Below, in pieces: positions 1 to 8,862 of a stretch of DNA of 64,000 nucleotides (positions within the stretch are counted from its first letter, which is position 1; each line of letters opens with the position of its first letter). Under the pieces are notes generated by a model. It made no database searches. It saw only the letters and a program-made list of their open reading frames with translations, and had not been told where the DNA came from. The position numbers and the translations under genes are program-made. The stretch is from the NCBI GenBank assembly GCA_963824415.1, contig CAWGPM010000012.1, forward strand, positions 1 to 64,000, read 5' to 3'. The DNA is from JABDQA01 sp963824415 (GTDB lineage: Bacteria; Desulfobacterota; Desulfobulbia; Desulfobulbales; Desulfocapsaceae).

Positions 1-350
1 CGCATCGTCCCCCATGATGGTATACGTTTTTCCTGACCCGTCTGTCCATAGGCCAAGACTGTCGCATTGTATCCCTCCAAGCAGGCTGTAAGAAGTGGCG
101 AAACCCTTCGTTGAAAGACATCATATTGTGTTGTAGTGTTGGAAAAGGCTTCATCAAAGGTAAAGGTCGGACCCGAGGCTCCTCCAATACGAACAATGTT
201 GGTCGTTGATGATGATGAGGAAGTGTCTGACGTCTGTTTTAGGACCTCAATGCATTGCGTCGAGCCCGTTTCCGATGCCAGCATGGGCCGTACCCGAACA
301 GCGACTTGCACAGACGTGCTGTTGTCGTCTGTGTTGTTATTGTTCGTCAT
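1..350 (-). CDS. Kinesin motor domain, N-terminal fragment (eukaryotic, 3' cut by window edge, frameshifted)
   Basis: Reading the minus strand from the ATG at 350 gives a short Asn/Asp-rich start, then VQVAVRVRPM, the first strand of a kinesin motor. It continues through the FTFDEAF segment to GYNATVLAYGQTG, which leads into the P-loop. The P-loop GSGKTYTIMG is present only after a one-base shift: the G run at about 37-39 is one base short, so the frame breaks inside the nucleotide-binding loop. The motor ATPase would bind microtubules and ATP in the cytoplasm. Only about 115 residues are inside the window, so the subfamily cannot be named. Kinesins are eukaryotic, so this and the next two genes do not belong to the bacterium that fills the rest of the window. 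The identification is firm; the frameshift looks like a homopolymer read error. Confidence 0.85.
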   Translation of the reverse strand, partial: MTNNNNTDDNSTSVQVAVRVRPMLASETGSTQCIEVLKQTSDTSSSSSTTNIVRIGGASGPTFTFDEAFSNTTTQYDVFQRRVSPLLTACLEGYNATVLAYGQTGQEKRIPSWGTM

Positions 351-664
351 GGTGTTGTAAAGGGCCGTCGTTGATTGGTCGTCGTCATGGTCTCGCAAGA
401 AAAAGTGACTGATGATAAGACATGCCGGCGCGTTTTCGCGTAGAAATGTACTGAGGTTCTACGTGGAATCAAACAACGCTTCAGTCGGGCGCGACTGAGC
501 ACACGAGAGAATTTTCGTTCCATCCATAGGCTACCTGAAGTTCAGACTATCCTACTAACAACTGGCTTTTCTACTACTCTCTGACTCGATTTGACAATAT
601 TTCAAGTCCTATCTCTCGTCTTGTCCTCTCATTCATCTTGATCGTCTGACTCATCAGTACACTA
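351..664. other. Eukaryotic intergenic spacer
   Basis: This stretch lies between the start of the kinesin gene and the 3' end of the GET4-like gene. It must hold the kinesin 5' leader and the GET4-like 3' end. I see no coding region, RNA gene or clear motif. Short overlapping frames here have no recognisable protein. Confidence 0.5.
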
Positions 665-1819
665 CTACATTCCCTGCGCTTGCGCCAATGCCGCTTGCAT
701 CATGGCCGGATTCATCTGCATTCCCCCTCCTCCACCCATCATGCTCATCATATTTTCCATCATGCTCATCATGGAAGGAGGTGGCTGAATATTGAAATAC
801 ACCTTGCCAATCTTGGTGGTGTACGATTGCACCACTTGTGGCTTGTACAACAAATCCAGTTCCTTCTTGAACGAGCGCAACGACCGCGAAAAGAGAGGAC
901 CAGTACGCGTATCCTTTTCACAGACACGCAACAACATACTCCAAAGACAGCATGAGACGGTGCAAAGCCATCTTCCTTGTTCATGTACGATTTTGCGAGC
1001 TCGTCGATTGGACGGTCTTCCACTTGTTCAACGTACGAACGAAGGAGAATGTTGGCATCTCGCAAGTTTTCCACGGCACAAAAGACCAGCAGCGAGCGAG
1101 TCAGCAAGGCATCACGGTCGGCAGGGGGCCTTGTGTCCCTTTTGATTTCTTCTGGTTTCGGAGGAGGAAGCGTCTTGAGGAATTCCAAAATCTTGTCGGG
1201 CTTTTCCGCCAGTGCCATGTGCACGACAGTATCGCACTGCAACGACTGTACATCTTCCTCTCCTTCCTCCTTTTCTTGGTCATTCGCACTCTCGAGTTCG
1301 ACTAGTTTCCAAGACTGCTTTCCGAGCAACTCTTGTAGTTCCACATGACCAAATCGAATGGGCCCAAGATCAGCACTCCAATGAATGCACTTGCGCAAAA
1401 AGTCACGCTGCAGACGAGTCAATCGCGTAATTTCCTGCGTCGTGTATTCTCAAAGAATCCATGGCCTGTTCGTGTGCCGTTTGGAGTTCCAAAATACGGG
1501 CAATCCAAGGATCGCTCGTACATTCCGTTTGGGTCTCGCGGAGCGTTTCGACCAACAGAGCGAGCAATTGAGACGCCACAGACACGCGGTTTTGCTTGAG
1601 AATGGCTAGACTGCTAGAATAAGCCAGTTCGGTCGCTCCAGTGTAATCGTTGGAATGCTCACGCTCTTGACAAGACTGTGCCAGTTGCAACGCTTCGTAC
1701 GCCGTTGCTTCATCTAACGAGCCGCTCAACAGCTCATCCAAACGGGCTTCCACGGCGTCTCCTTTTTCTTTTTGTCTCGCAGCAAGCTGTTTCTTGCGAC
1801 GTGCGGCAGCAGCAGACAT
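665..1819 (-). CDS. GET4-like protein (TRC35 family), two frameshifts
   Basis: Three minus-strand reading frames join into one alpha-solenoid protein resembling GET4, which with GET5 delivers tail-anchored proteins to GET3 for insertion in the ER membrane. The start chosen is the ATG at 1819 (MSAAAARRKKQ). The upstream in-frame ATG at 1882 adds only a hydrophobic stretch that does not fit the family. The first frame runs to about 1450, where EYTTQEITRL continues in the next frame to FLRKCIHWS. The second break is near 930, where SMLLRVCEKD picks up the family's C-terminal helices. The protein ends in a Met-rich tail after KIGKVYFNIQPPP. Each break is explained by one or two bases gained or lost, the second probably a T lost from a T run. 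No intron is needed. Naming rests on pattern recognition of the whole fold, so it is good but not certain. Confidence 0.65.
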
Positions 1820-2099
1820 GGTGAATAGAGGAGAAGGAGAGAGTAGAAAGGAGAGGACCAACAATACCGCAAGCAATGCCACGCGGAAAAAATGGAAGGT
1901 CGAAAGCGTTCGAAAATGCGACGGTCGACGGGCAGACTCTCAAAGACACCCGGAAGAGAAACATCCATAAGTAGAACACGTTTTGCTTCAACAAAGCCAT
2001 CAGCCACTCGTTCAAAACGCAAAACTGCTGCGGAACTTTGCCGATGCGAACCACAAACCGAACGCTTTTTGTTGCTTCACCTCTCCTTCCATCACCATC
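1820..2099. other. Divergent eukaryotic promoter region
   Basis: This 280-bp spacer lies between the start of the GET4-like gene (minus) and the ATG of the mitochondrial-type gene (plus), so it should contain both promoters and leaders. I recognise no TATA-type box or other motif with confidence. Confidence 0.35.
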
Positions 2100-2988
2100 A
2101 TGCTGTTTACCAAAGCCACTCTCTCTTCCTTCTCCAAGAAGGCCTTCTCAAATCGTGCGTTCAGTACGGCCGTCGAGGATTCGCTGCCAAGGGAACAGGC
2201 CTCGTTATGGCAGTCGGAACCACTTTGCATATACATGACGGCTGATTTCCTGTCGAATTTCATCCAACATCCTACTCAAAAGGTCAGAATGAGGAATAAA
2301 AGACGAGGGTGATCTTGTGTGTGCGTATTTGAGGTTCTCTGTTGTTTCGAATGGCCTCATGAGAGTTTCAAACAGAATCGTATCTTTTTGTTCTGTAAAG
2401 CGAATCTTTCGTATCTTTTGGTATCTTTCGACCTCACCTCTCCGTCTACTCCTTTTCAACACACTTACAGATGGACTATGGCTACTTTAACCAGTTCCTT
2501 GACCGCGAAGTTGCCGAACCTTTCTGGGGAACGCGCACAGAGCACATTGTGCGTGTCGCAGCTTGCCTTGCCGTGACGGATCATGCCTCGCAATCGATCT
2601 TTGGCAAGATGCTGGGCGAGCCTCTTAGTTTTGCCACATCGCCTGCTGCGTTTGTCGCCCACACATTCCTCTTCATCTTTGCGGGTGTCACCTTGTATGT
2701 CGCTGGCGATGCTGCCTTAACCCGGCTCACGAGGGACGTCGTGTCGAAGAAGCAAAGAGTGGAACGTACAGTTCGTATATTGGAAGCAACACGGCTTGGT
2801 TTGAACCCTATGTGAGTCCTGCTCTGGCCCGTGCGGCGGGACCGGCGGTTGCCAACAGAGGGTTTGGTGGTGCCTTGTTGCCAGCGACTCTTGCTTACTC
2901 GACCGTCAAGGGAGTTGGTTGGTACGATTGGGGCAACAGTGGTCTAAATGACCATGAAATGCGTATGAATGGATTGTCAAAGGAATGA
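2100..2988 (+). CDS. Unknown eukaryotic protein with mitochondrial-type leader; one intron and a frameshift
   Basis: The ATG at 2100 opens a Ser/Lys/Phe/Arg-rich leader with no acidic residue (KKAFSNRAFSTA), typical of a mitochondrial presequence. A second coding part begins at 2471 directly after a splice-acceptor-like CTTACAG and reads MDYGYFNQFLDREVAEPF. It includes a hydrophobic segment (HTFLFIFAGVTLYVAG) that could be a membrane helix. A one-base shift near 2765-2775 is needed to continue as YIGSNTAWFEPYVSPA, ending GLSKE at the TGA at 2986-2988. A possible donor is the AAG|GT near 2281, which joins in phase, but a frameshift inside exon 1 around 2175 would give the alternative RGFAAKGTGLVMAVG, so the first exon's true end is unresolved. 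I do not recognise the family. A small organellar membrane protein is the best description. Confidence 0.5.
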
Positions 2989-3264
2989 TGGGAGTCGAGC
3001 GGAAGGGTTGTTCGATAGCAAGCGCATTTTTGTAGGTTTTGTGGCATTTGTGGGACGAGCTAGCTGGACTGGATGGGTGCGGGTGGTGGTGGATCGAACT
3101 TTTTGTATGTATGGCATTTTATCTTGTTTTGCGAATGACTTTGTTGAAAGATGATTTGAATGAATTACTAGTAAAGGCACGTTTTGTTGAATATTGTCAA
3201 AGCTACACAAAAGGACCCAAGTACAGATACCGGTAGACGAAACCCACCACGTGGAAGCACATGA
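2989..3264. other. Eukaryotic 3' flank and chimeric junction
   Basis: After the stop at 2988 the sequence is T- and G-rich with no credible coding frame, as expected of a 3' flank. The bacterial reading frame (ThiF family) is alignable only from 3265, directly after an in-frame TGA at 3262-3264. The join between the two genomes must lie in the last part of this stretch, roughly 3,180-3,265. There are no direct or inverted repeats, transposase remnants or target-site duplications that would mark a biological insertion. Confidence 0.7.
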
Positions 3265-3834
3265 ATCGGTATCGGCCAGTTGAGACTGATCGATGGCGAT
3301 CGCTTCGACGAATCAAATCTCAACCGGCAGCTCCTGAGCAGCATCGAACTGCTCGGCAGGCCGAAGGCTGAGGCCGCGGTGCGCCGGGTGCAGGCGATCA
3401 ACCCGGCGATCGAAGCGGAGCCGGTGTTTGAGTTCATGGTCAAAGACAATGCTGTGCAGTGTTTGACAGGAGCAGCTGTTGCGGTGGACTGCCTCGATTC
3501 CATCGTCAGCCGGTTTGTCCTCGAGCGGGCCTGCCACCACTTGAACATACCCCTGGTTTCGGCGGCAATCGCTGGAACGTCGGGCCAGGCCACGGTCATC
3601 CACCCCGAAGACCCGGGGCTTTCAGCGATCTACGGTGATCCCGAAAAAGCAGCAGATAAGGGCGTGGAAAAATCTCTGGGGACTCTTTGCTTTGCCGCGG
3701 TTGCACTGGCTGCGATGGAGTGCGCCGAAGTGGTGGCGCTGGCCACCGGGCGACCGGCGCCGCTGAGAAACAGATTGCTGGTAACCGATATCAGCGACCA
3801 TATGATCGAGATCATAGAGCTTGGCAAGAGCTGA
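3265..3834 (+). CDS. ThiF/MoeB/HesA-family E1-like enzyme, N-terminus missing
   Basis: The frame begins mid-domain with GIGQLRLIDGD, followed by FDESNLNRQL, the adenylation-domain core where Asp, Arg and Gln contact ATP. It continues through VDCLDSIVSRF and the crossover-loop region to a normal C-terminus. Family members activate the C-terminal glycine of ubiquitin-like sulfur carriers (ThiS, MoaD) by adenylation, or act on tRNA (TcdA). The first glycine-rich nucleotide loop and about 30-50 residues are absent because the eukaryotic segment replaces the true 5' end. The remaining 190 residues are intact. The missing end is a property of this contig, not evidence of a pseudogene. The pathway (thiamine, molybdopterin or other) cannot be chosen from this fragment, and no thi or moa genes lie nearby. 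Confidence 0.8.
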   Translation: MGIGQLRLIDGDRFDESNLNRQLLSSIELLGRPKAEAAVRRVQAINPAIEAEPVFEFMVKDNAVQCLTGAAVAVDCLDSIVSRFVLERACHHLNIPLVSAAIAGTSGQATVIHPEDPGLSAIYGDPEKAADKGVEKSLGTLCFAAVALAAMECAEVVALATGRPAPLRNRLLVTDISDHMIEIIELGKS

Positions 3835-3854
3835 GCACTTGGTCCAATCTCCAC

Positions 3855-4790
3855 TTAAAATGTCCCGTCCGCCTGTCTGGCCAGCGCTTCGCAGACCAAT
3901 TGCGCCAGGGCCCAGATCGCATCACCGGGCAGCAGCTCGTCGATGCTTCGGTCAAACATCACGGTCAGGGCCGCATCCAGTTCCTCGTCGCGGCACCAGA
4001 GGATCAGCTTGAGAGGTATCGCCGGAAACACCCAGAGCCTGAGAGCCGCATCGCCACTGTCACCGGTCTGCACGCCGCCAAGCGCCTCCCCGGCCCGGAT
4101 AAAATCCTGCGGTGCATCGCTGAAACGGTGCAGAACCGGCTCGACCCGAAGCTGGTGAATACCCCTGAAAAACTCACTGCAGGACAGATCTTTCTCGGTT
4201 ACCCAGTGGCCGGCAAGCGGCTTCGGCCGTACCTCTTTTAAATAGACGACGCTGACAAAGGCCAGCAGGGATGGGGCGGGCTTCCAGCCGGCCGGTTCCT
4301 GCCCCTTCTGCCATTCAACCGTTTTGTGCTCGATATTGATCCGGACAACTCTGTTGAATACCTCCAGCTGCAGCCAGCCATCTTCGGTGAGCACCGCACC
4401 GCTGCGCCTCTGCAGTTCGTCGGTTCCGATGTCGTTCAATTCCAGCCAGTGCTGGTCGGCAATGTCCACCTGATCCTGATTGATCTGCTTGCGGTCCAGC
4501 TCATTTCTTCTTCGTCTCTGCATCGCGATAAATCCATTGCTGTAGGGGTAGCCCTGGTTCAACCCGGAGGAAAAATTTTCACAGGGGAACTGGTCGCAGT
4601 CCACCATGCAGAAATCCAGCCGGTTCAAACGGGCACAGGCCAGTATCGGGCACGGCGCCCCCAGCAGCCGTTGCTGCGCCTCGATCTTCAGGCGGGCCAA
4701 ATCGGTTGTCCCGCCGCCGCAGCTGCTGCACACACCGCGCCGATGGAGACGGCAGGTATCGCAGTTTATGCCGCAGGCACCGGTGGGCAT
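3855..4790 (-). CDS. DUF3795-type cysteine-rich protein
   Basis: A 311-residue protein starting MPTGACGINCDTC. Its first 80 residues hold a dense cysteine pattern: CGINCDTC, CSSCGG, CPILAC, then FCMVDCDQFPC. This matches the DUF3795 layout seen in anaerobic bacteria and archaea and probably binds zinc or an iron-sulfur cluster. The rest is an alpha/beta region without recognised motifs and with no signal peptide, so the protein is probably cytoplasmic. It is convergent with the ThiF gene, with 20 bases between stops. No function is established for the family. Confidence 0.7.
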   Translation of the reverse strand: MPTGACGINCDTCRLHRRGVCSSCGGGTTDLARLKIEAQQRLLGAPCPILACARLNRLDFCMVDCDQFPCENFSSGLNQGYPYSNGFIAMQRRRRNELDRKQINQDQVDIADQHWLELNDIGTDELQRRSGAVLTEDGWLQLEVFNRVVRINIEHKTVEWQKGQEPAGWKPAPSLLAFVSVVYLKEVRPKPLAGHWVTEKDLSCSEFFRGIHQLRVEPVLHRFSDAPQDFIRAGEALGGVQTGDSGDAALRLWVFPAIPLKLILWCRDEELDAALTVMFDRSIDELLPGDAIWALAQLVCEALARQADGTF

Positions 4791-5039
4791 AAGTGAAAAA
4801 CTCCATTGCTGAGATAATCTGAATTATTTGAAATCTAACCTGATTTTTTTTAATGACAACATTTCTGGCACCGATCTTGTAGTACCTAAACCGGGAAAAC
4901 AATTTGTGACATTATTTTGACAGTTTTTTACTGCAGCCTAGGGCATAAACCCATTTAGTAATTAACGGTATTAGGACATTCTTTCGCAATAGTGTCAAAA
5001 TTTTCACATAAACCTTCGAAGTCTCTGTAAAGGAAAGGC

Positions 5040-6065
5040 ATGTCAGATCAATTCAGGAAAATTTTCAGACCCTACAAGGAAATGTCGGTTCGCTATGACC
5101 GCAACCAGGAAGCGCTTTGGGGGTACTTCAAGCCGGCCCAACGGCCCTGCTTTTCACCGGTGATTCTGAAAGAAGCCAAAGCGATAATGCTTGACATCAT
5201 ACAATATTTTGAATCGGGTGAGGACCGGGAAAACTATCCCATACGTTATGTGATCCTGGCCTCCCAGACCCCCGGCGTTTTTAACCTCGGCGGAGATCTC
5301 GAGTTATTTATTGATCTTATCAAAAGACGGGACCGAGATTCACTGCTCGACTATGCAACTGACTGCATCGATATCTGCCACATGTTCTTCACAAATCTTG
5401 GCCTGCCATTGACGACCATTTCCTATGTCGAGGGGTCAGCCCTCGGGGGCGGCTTCGAATCCGCGATGTCGGGTAATGTTCTGGTGGCGGAGAAACACTC
5501 CCAGATGGGGTTGCCCGAGATCAGGTTCAACCTGTTTCCGGGGATGGGGGCCTATAGCTTTCTGGCCCGTAAGCTCGGCGTAGTGAAGGCCGAAGAAATG
5601 ATTACCAGCGGCAAAATATATAACGGCATCGAATTATACGATATCGGGGTAATCGATGTCCTGGCTGATTCTGGCAAAGGGTACCAGGCGGTGGACGATT
5701 TCATCAGAAAGCATCGACGCGCCGCCAACGGCCTGCGTGCCATACAGGCCGTCAGGCAATTGTATAACCCGGTCACCTATAAGGAGTTGATGAATATTGC
5801 CCAGGTCTGGGTGGATGCTGCGCTGAACCTTGAAGAAAAGGATCTGAGGACCATGGCCCGACTCGTGGTGGCGCAGAATCGCGGTCTGATGACCGCCGAG
5901 CATCGCCCCGAAAAAATCCACCTGGTCAGGACCAGGCAGGACCGCCGTATTGATTCTCAAAACGCCACGTTTCCACTGGTGGACGAAAAGGGCAACCGGA
6001 TCTCCTCTGATCGTCGCATCAGCTATGACCGACGCTCGCTCGATCTGATGAATGTAAGCAATTGA
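5040..6065 (+). CDS. rpfF: RpfF-like DSF synthase (crotonase superfamily)
   Basis: A 341-residue crotonase-fold protein whose core EGSALGGGFESA and GLPEIRFNLFPGMGAYSF is the signature of RpfF. RpfF makes diffusible signal factor, a cis-2-unsaturated fatty acid, from 3-hydroxyacyl-ACP by dehydration and thioester hydrolysis. The two catalytic glutamates fall at E140 and E160, almost exactly the spacing and numbering of the Xanthomonas enzyme. The first glycine-rich oxyanion segment (FNLGGDLELF) is at 81-90. About 50 extra residues follow the usual end, including a basic stretch with repeated DRR motifs. The start ATG at 5040 has AGGAAAGG just upstream. A terminator follows at 6,262, and the next gene encodes a c-di-GMP enzyme. 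No RpfC-like sensor is in the window. A DpgC- or hydratase-like role is less likely given the motif match. Confidence 0.85.
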   Translation: MSDQFRKIFRPYKEMSVRYDRNQEALWGYFKPAQRPCFSPVILKEAKAIMLDIIQYFESGEDRENYPIRYVILASQTPGVFNLGGDLELFIDLIKRRDRDSLLDYATDCIDICHMFFTNLGLPLTTISYVEGSALGGGFESAMSGNVLVAEKHSQMGLPEIRFNLFPGMGAYSFLARKLGVVKAEEMITSGKIYNGIELYDIGVIDVLADSGKGYQAVDDFIRKHRRAANGLRAIQAVRQLYNPVTYKELMNIAQVWVDAALNLEEKDLRTMARLVVAQNRGLMTAEHRPEKIHLVRTRQDRRIDSQNATFPLVDEKGNRISSDRRISYDRRSLDLMNVSN

Positions 6066-6462
6066 TTCAAGGCTTAAGGGCAGGGTACCTGGCGAAATTA
6101 GGATTCTGGTTCAAAATCAAGGCGCGTGCGACAATCTTAACGCATCCAAATAGCTGCGTTCGAGGATAAAATTTTCCCGCAGTGCAGAGCCGGGACAAAA
6201 AGACAATTTTTCCAGGTAACCTTAAGCAGTCTGCACTTCATGTGTTGTTGTTTCCCACCATATTTTCCAGGATGATGTTTCTTCCTGTATCGTCCTGGAA
6301 AATTTTTCTCTTCCTGATTTTTTCTTTACATACCGGAAAGTTTGTTTCACTTTCGATGTCATTTTGATACGATAGTTACGGTTGTATCAGCGCTAGACAC
6401 AATATTTCCTTGCGCAACACTGTGGCTGACTCGAGTCTGCAGCCAGTAATTTCGGAGCTTAA
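6066..6462. other. Intergenic region between the DSF synthase and c-di-GMP genes
   Basis: About 400 bases with no credible gene. It contains the hairpin listed separately at 6262-6307. The T-rich stretch after it, up to about 6,420, presumably holds the promoter of the downstream gene. I could not pick a convincing -35/-10 pair. Confidence 0.5.
6262..6307 (+). terminator. Rho-independent terminator after the DSF synthase gene
   Basis: Left arm ATTTTCCAGGATGAT (6262-6276), 12-base loop, right arm ATCGTCCTGGAAAAT (6289-6303): 15 pairs with one G-T type mismatch, followed at once by a T run. It lies about 200 bases past the upstream stop codon. Confidence 0.7.
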
Positions 6463-8778
6463 GTGACACGGTATCAGGACAGCCCGACCATGCGTTCCAA
6501 CGATGAATATGCTGATCAGGTTTTAAGCGATCGGCTCGATAACCTCTATTCAAGCAATTGGCTCAGCACCGTGGCTCATCTGGTCGTCGGTGTAGTCTTT
6601 GTCGCTTTTCAGCTCTATGTTCACCGATGGTTGACCCTGTTTAACTGGTACGGAGCGCTGCTGATTGTCTTTTCCCTCCGCGCTCTTCTGGTGAGATTCT
6701 ATTATAGTAAATCTGTGCAGGACAGGACCCGGACGATATGGCTCTATCGGTTTCGTCTGGCGAGTCTGGGAGTTGGTCTGGTTTTTGGTTCGACGATCAT
6801 CTTCTTTTATCCATATGACGATGTGCCGCGACAGATGTTTACCGTTATGCTTCTGGCCGCACTGGCAGCAGGAGGTATGACCGTACTTGTTGCTGATCGG
6901 ATCTGTTTTGCGGTCTATGGGCTCTGCCTGCTGCTGCCGATCTTTGTCTACTCGGTCTTGAACATCAATACGATAAACTCATTTCTTGCAATATTTTCGA
7001 TAATTTACCTTCTAACCCTGCTGCGGGCCAGTGCCCGGCTCAACTCAATTTTGATTTCATCGCTGCAGCTCAGGTACGAAAACCTCTCGCTCGTCGACGA
7101 TCTCGAAGAAGAGAAAAACAAGCTGAATAATCGGCTTGGGCGGATACTCAATGACAGCTCCAACGAGCTCTATATCGTTGATGCAGCCGATTTGAATTGC
7201 CTGCAGTTTAACAAAGGAGCTTTGGATAACCTGGGTTTTTCCGAACAGGAACTGACGGGCATGAACCTGGCCGATATTATTGTTGATCTCAATAAGGACG
7301 AAATCCACAACCTGGTCAGGCCACTGCAATTCGGCTCCAAGGAGTCCATTACCTACAAGACCCTGCAGAAGCGCAGAGATGGTTCGACCTATCCGGTGGA
7401 ACTGCGTTTTCAGCTGTCCACCCAGGAGGAGCCTCCCGTGCTGGTGGTCACCGCACTCGATATCACGGAACGGGACGAGGCGGAGCGGAAGCTGATACAC
7501 CAGGCAAATTTCGATCAACTCACCAATCTGCCCAACCGCTATTATATGCTGTCCTATGTTCGCAGTGCCTTCGCCCGGGCCAAAAGGCAGCATACCAAGG
7601 TCGCATTGCTGTTTATTGATCTTAATAATTTCAAGGACATAAATGATACGCTCGGACATGGAACCGGGGATGAGCTGCTCAAACTGGTAGCAGACCGGCT
7701 GCGCTTTCTGCTGCGTGAGACCGACACTGCCGCGCGCCTCGGGGGGGATGAGTTTCTGGTACTGCTGGAGGGTCTGCAACGGCAGGAACAGGCCGAGGTC
7801 GTAGTCCATAAGATCATCAGTCTTTTTGAAGAGCCGTTTATCATAGACTCAAACGAGATTTACACTTCCGCAAGTCTTGGCATCAGCACTTACCCCGATG
7901 ATGGCAACTCAGTGGAGCTGCTGATGCAGTATGCCGATACCGCGATGTATTATGCGAAAAAGGACAGCAGCTCCAACTATCGCTTTTTTTCCCATGAGCT
8001 GCGGGCCTACATCGACGAGCAACTGGCCATCGAGAACCGTTTGCGGCATGCGATTAAAAACAACGAGCTCTCCGTCTACTATCAGCCCAAAGTGGATACT
8101 GAAACGGAAAGAGTTGTCGGGGCCGAAGCGCTTCTCCGCTGGCAGAATCCTGAACTGGGTATGGTGCCGCCGTCTATTTTTATCCCGGTGGCAGAAAAAT
8201 ATGGGCTGATTGAGGAAATCGGTTCCTGGGTGATGGCTCAGGCCTGCAGGGAGGCAGCCCACTGGAAAGGTTTTTCGAGCCATGATCTGCATGTGGCCAT
8301 CAATATCTCGCCGCGACAGTTCCGCAGCAGCAATTTTCTGCAGATCGTCGACAAGGTGCTCGAGGAAAGTGGTTTGCCGGAACAGCTGCTGGAAATCGAG
8401 ATCACCGAAAATCTTCTCATGCAGGATGCCCAGGAGCCGCTGGAAATACTGAATGCGCTGTTGGACCGCAAGGTTACCCTGTCCCTCGATGATTTTGGCA
8501 CGGGCTATTCCTCGCTGAGCTATCTGAAACAGTTTCCGATCCAGATATTGAAGATCGACCGCACCTTTATCGGCGATATGATGGAAAATCATTACAATAA
8601 ATCGCTGGTGGATGCCATTATCGCAATGGCACAGATCCTTGATCTGAGACTGGTAGCGGAAGGGGTGGAAACCCAGGAACAATTCGACTTCTTAAAAATG
8701 CGCAAGGTGGAAGTGGTCCAGGGCTTCCTGTTCAGCCCTGCACTGCCTGCCGATAAATTTCGTCAATATATCCGTTAA
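6463..8778 (+). CDS. Membrane PAS-GGDEF-EAL protein (c-di-GMP synthase/phosphodiesterase)
   Basis: A 771-residue protein. Residues 1-200 contain about six hydrophobic segments, then a short coiled coil, a PAS domain (about 225-345), a GGDEF domain and an EAL domain. GGDEF is intact at 427-431 and preceded by RETD with five residues between, a textbook inhibitory I-site. EAL is intact at 555-557 (EALLRW), with DDFGTGYSSL and LVAEGVET downstream, so the phosphodiesterase residues are also kept. Both making and breaking c-di-GMP are therefore possible. The GTG at 6463 has GGAG five bases upstream; an ATG at 6490 is the alternative start. It lies directly downstream of the DSF synthase, and DSF sensing classically acts through c-di-GMP turnover, but no direct link is shown. 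PilZ-domain targets exist further along at 40 kb and 46 kb. Confidence 0.9.
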   Translation: MTRYQDSPTMRSNDEYADQVLSDRLDNLYSSNWLSTVAHLVVGVVFVAFQLYVHRWLTLFNWYGALLIVFSLRALLVRFYYSKSVQDRTRTIWLYRFRLASLGVGLVFGSTIIFFYPYDDVPRQMFTVMLLAALAAGGMTVLVADRICFAVYGLCLLLPIFVYSVLNINTINSFLAIFSIIYLLTLLRASARLNSILISSLQLRYENLSLVDDLEEEKNKLNNRLGRILNDSSNELYIVDAADLNCLQFNKGALDNLGFSEQELTGMNLADIIVDLNKDEIHNLVRPLQFGSKESITYKTLQKRRDGSTYPVELRFQLSTQEEPPVLVVTALDITERDEAERKLIHQANFDQLTNLPNRYYMLSYVRSAFARAKRQHTKVALLFIDLNNFKDINDTLGHGTGDELLKLVADRLRFLLRETDTAARLGGDEFLVLLEGLQRQEQAEVVVHKIISLFEEPFIIDSNEIYTSASLGISTYPDDGNSVELLMQYADTAMYYAKKDSSSNYRFFSHELRAYIDEQLAIENRLRHAIKNNELSVYYQPKVDTETERVVGAEALLRWQNPELGMVPPSIFIPVAEKYGLIEEIGSWVMAQACREAAHWKGFSSHDLHVAINISPRQFRSSNFLQIVDKVLEESGLPEQLLEIEITENLLMQDAQEPLEILNALLDRKVTLSLDDFGTGYSSLSYLKQFPIQILKIDRTFIGDMMENHYNKSLVDAIIAMAQILDLRLVAEGVETQEQFDFLKMRKVEVVQGFLFSPALPADKFRQYIR

Positions 8779-8862
8779 CGCGCTGAAGTGCATGTTGCGC
8801 AATGAAAAGCCCCACCTCTGCCTGCTTGCATCGATGCTCACGATGCATATAATTTGATAGTG

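Noticed and set aside
1..3265. Horizontal transfer of eukaryotic genes into the bacterium
   Set aside because: Three neighbouring genes with eukaryotic features and frameshifts, joined inside a bacterial domain without mobile elements, fit a misassembly better.
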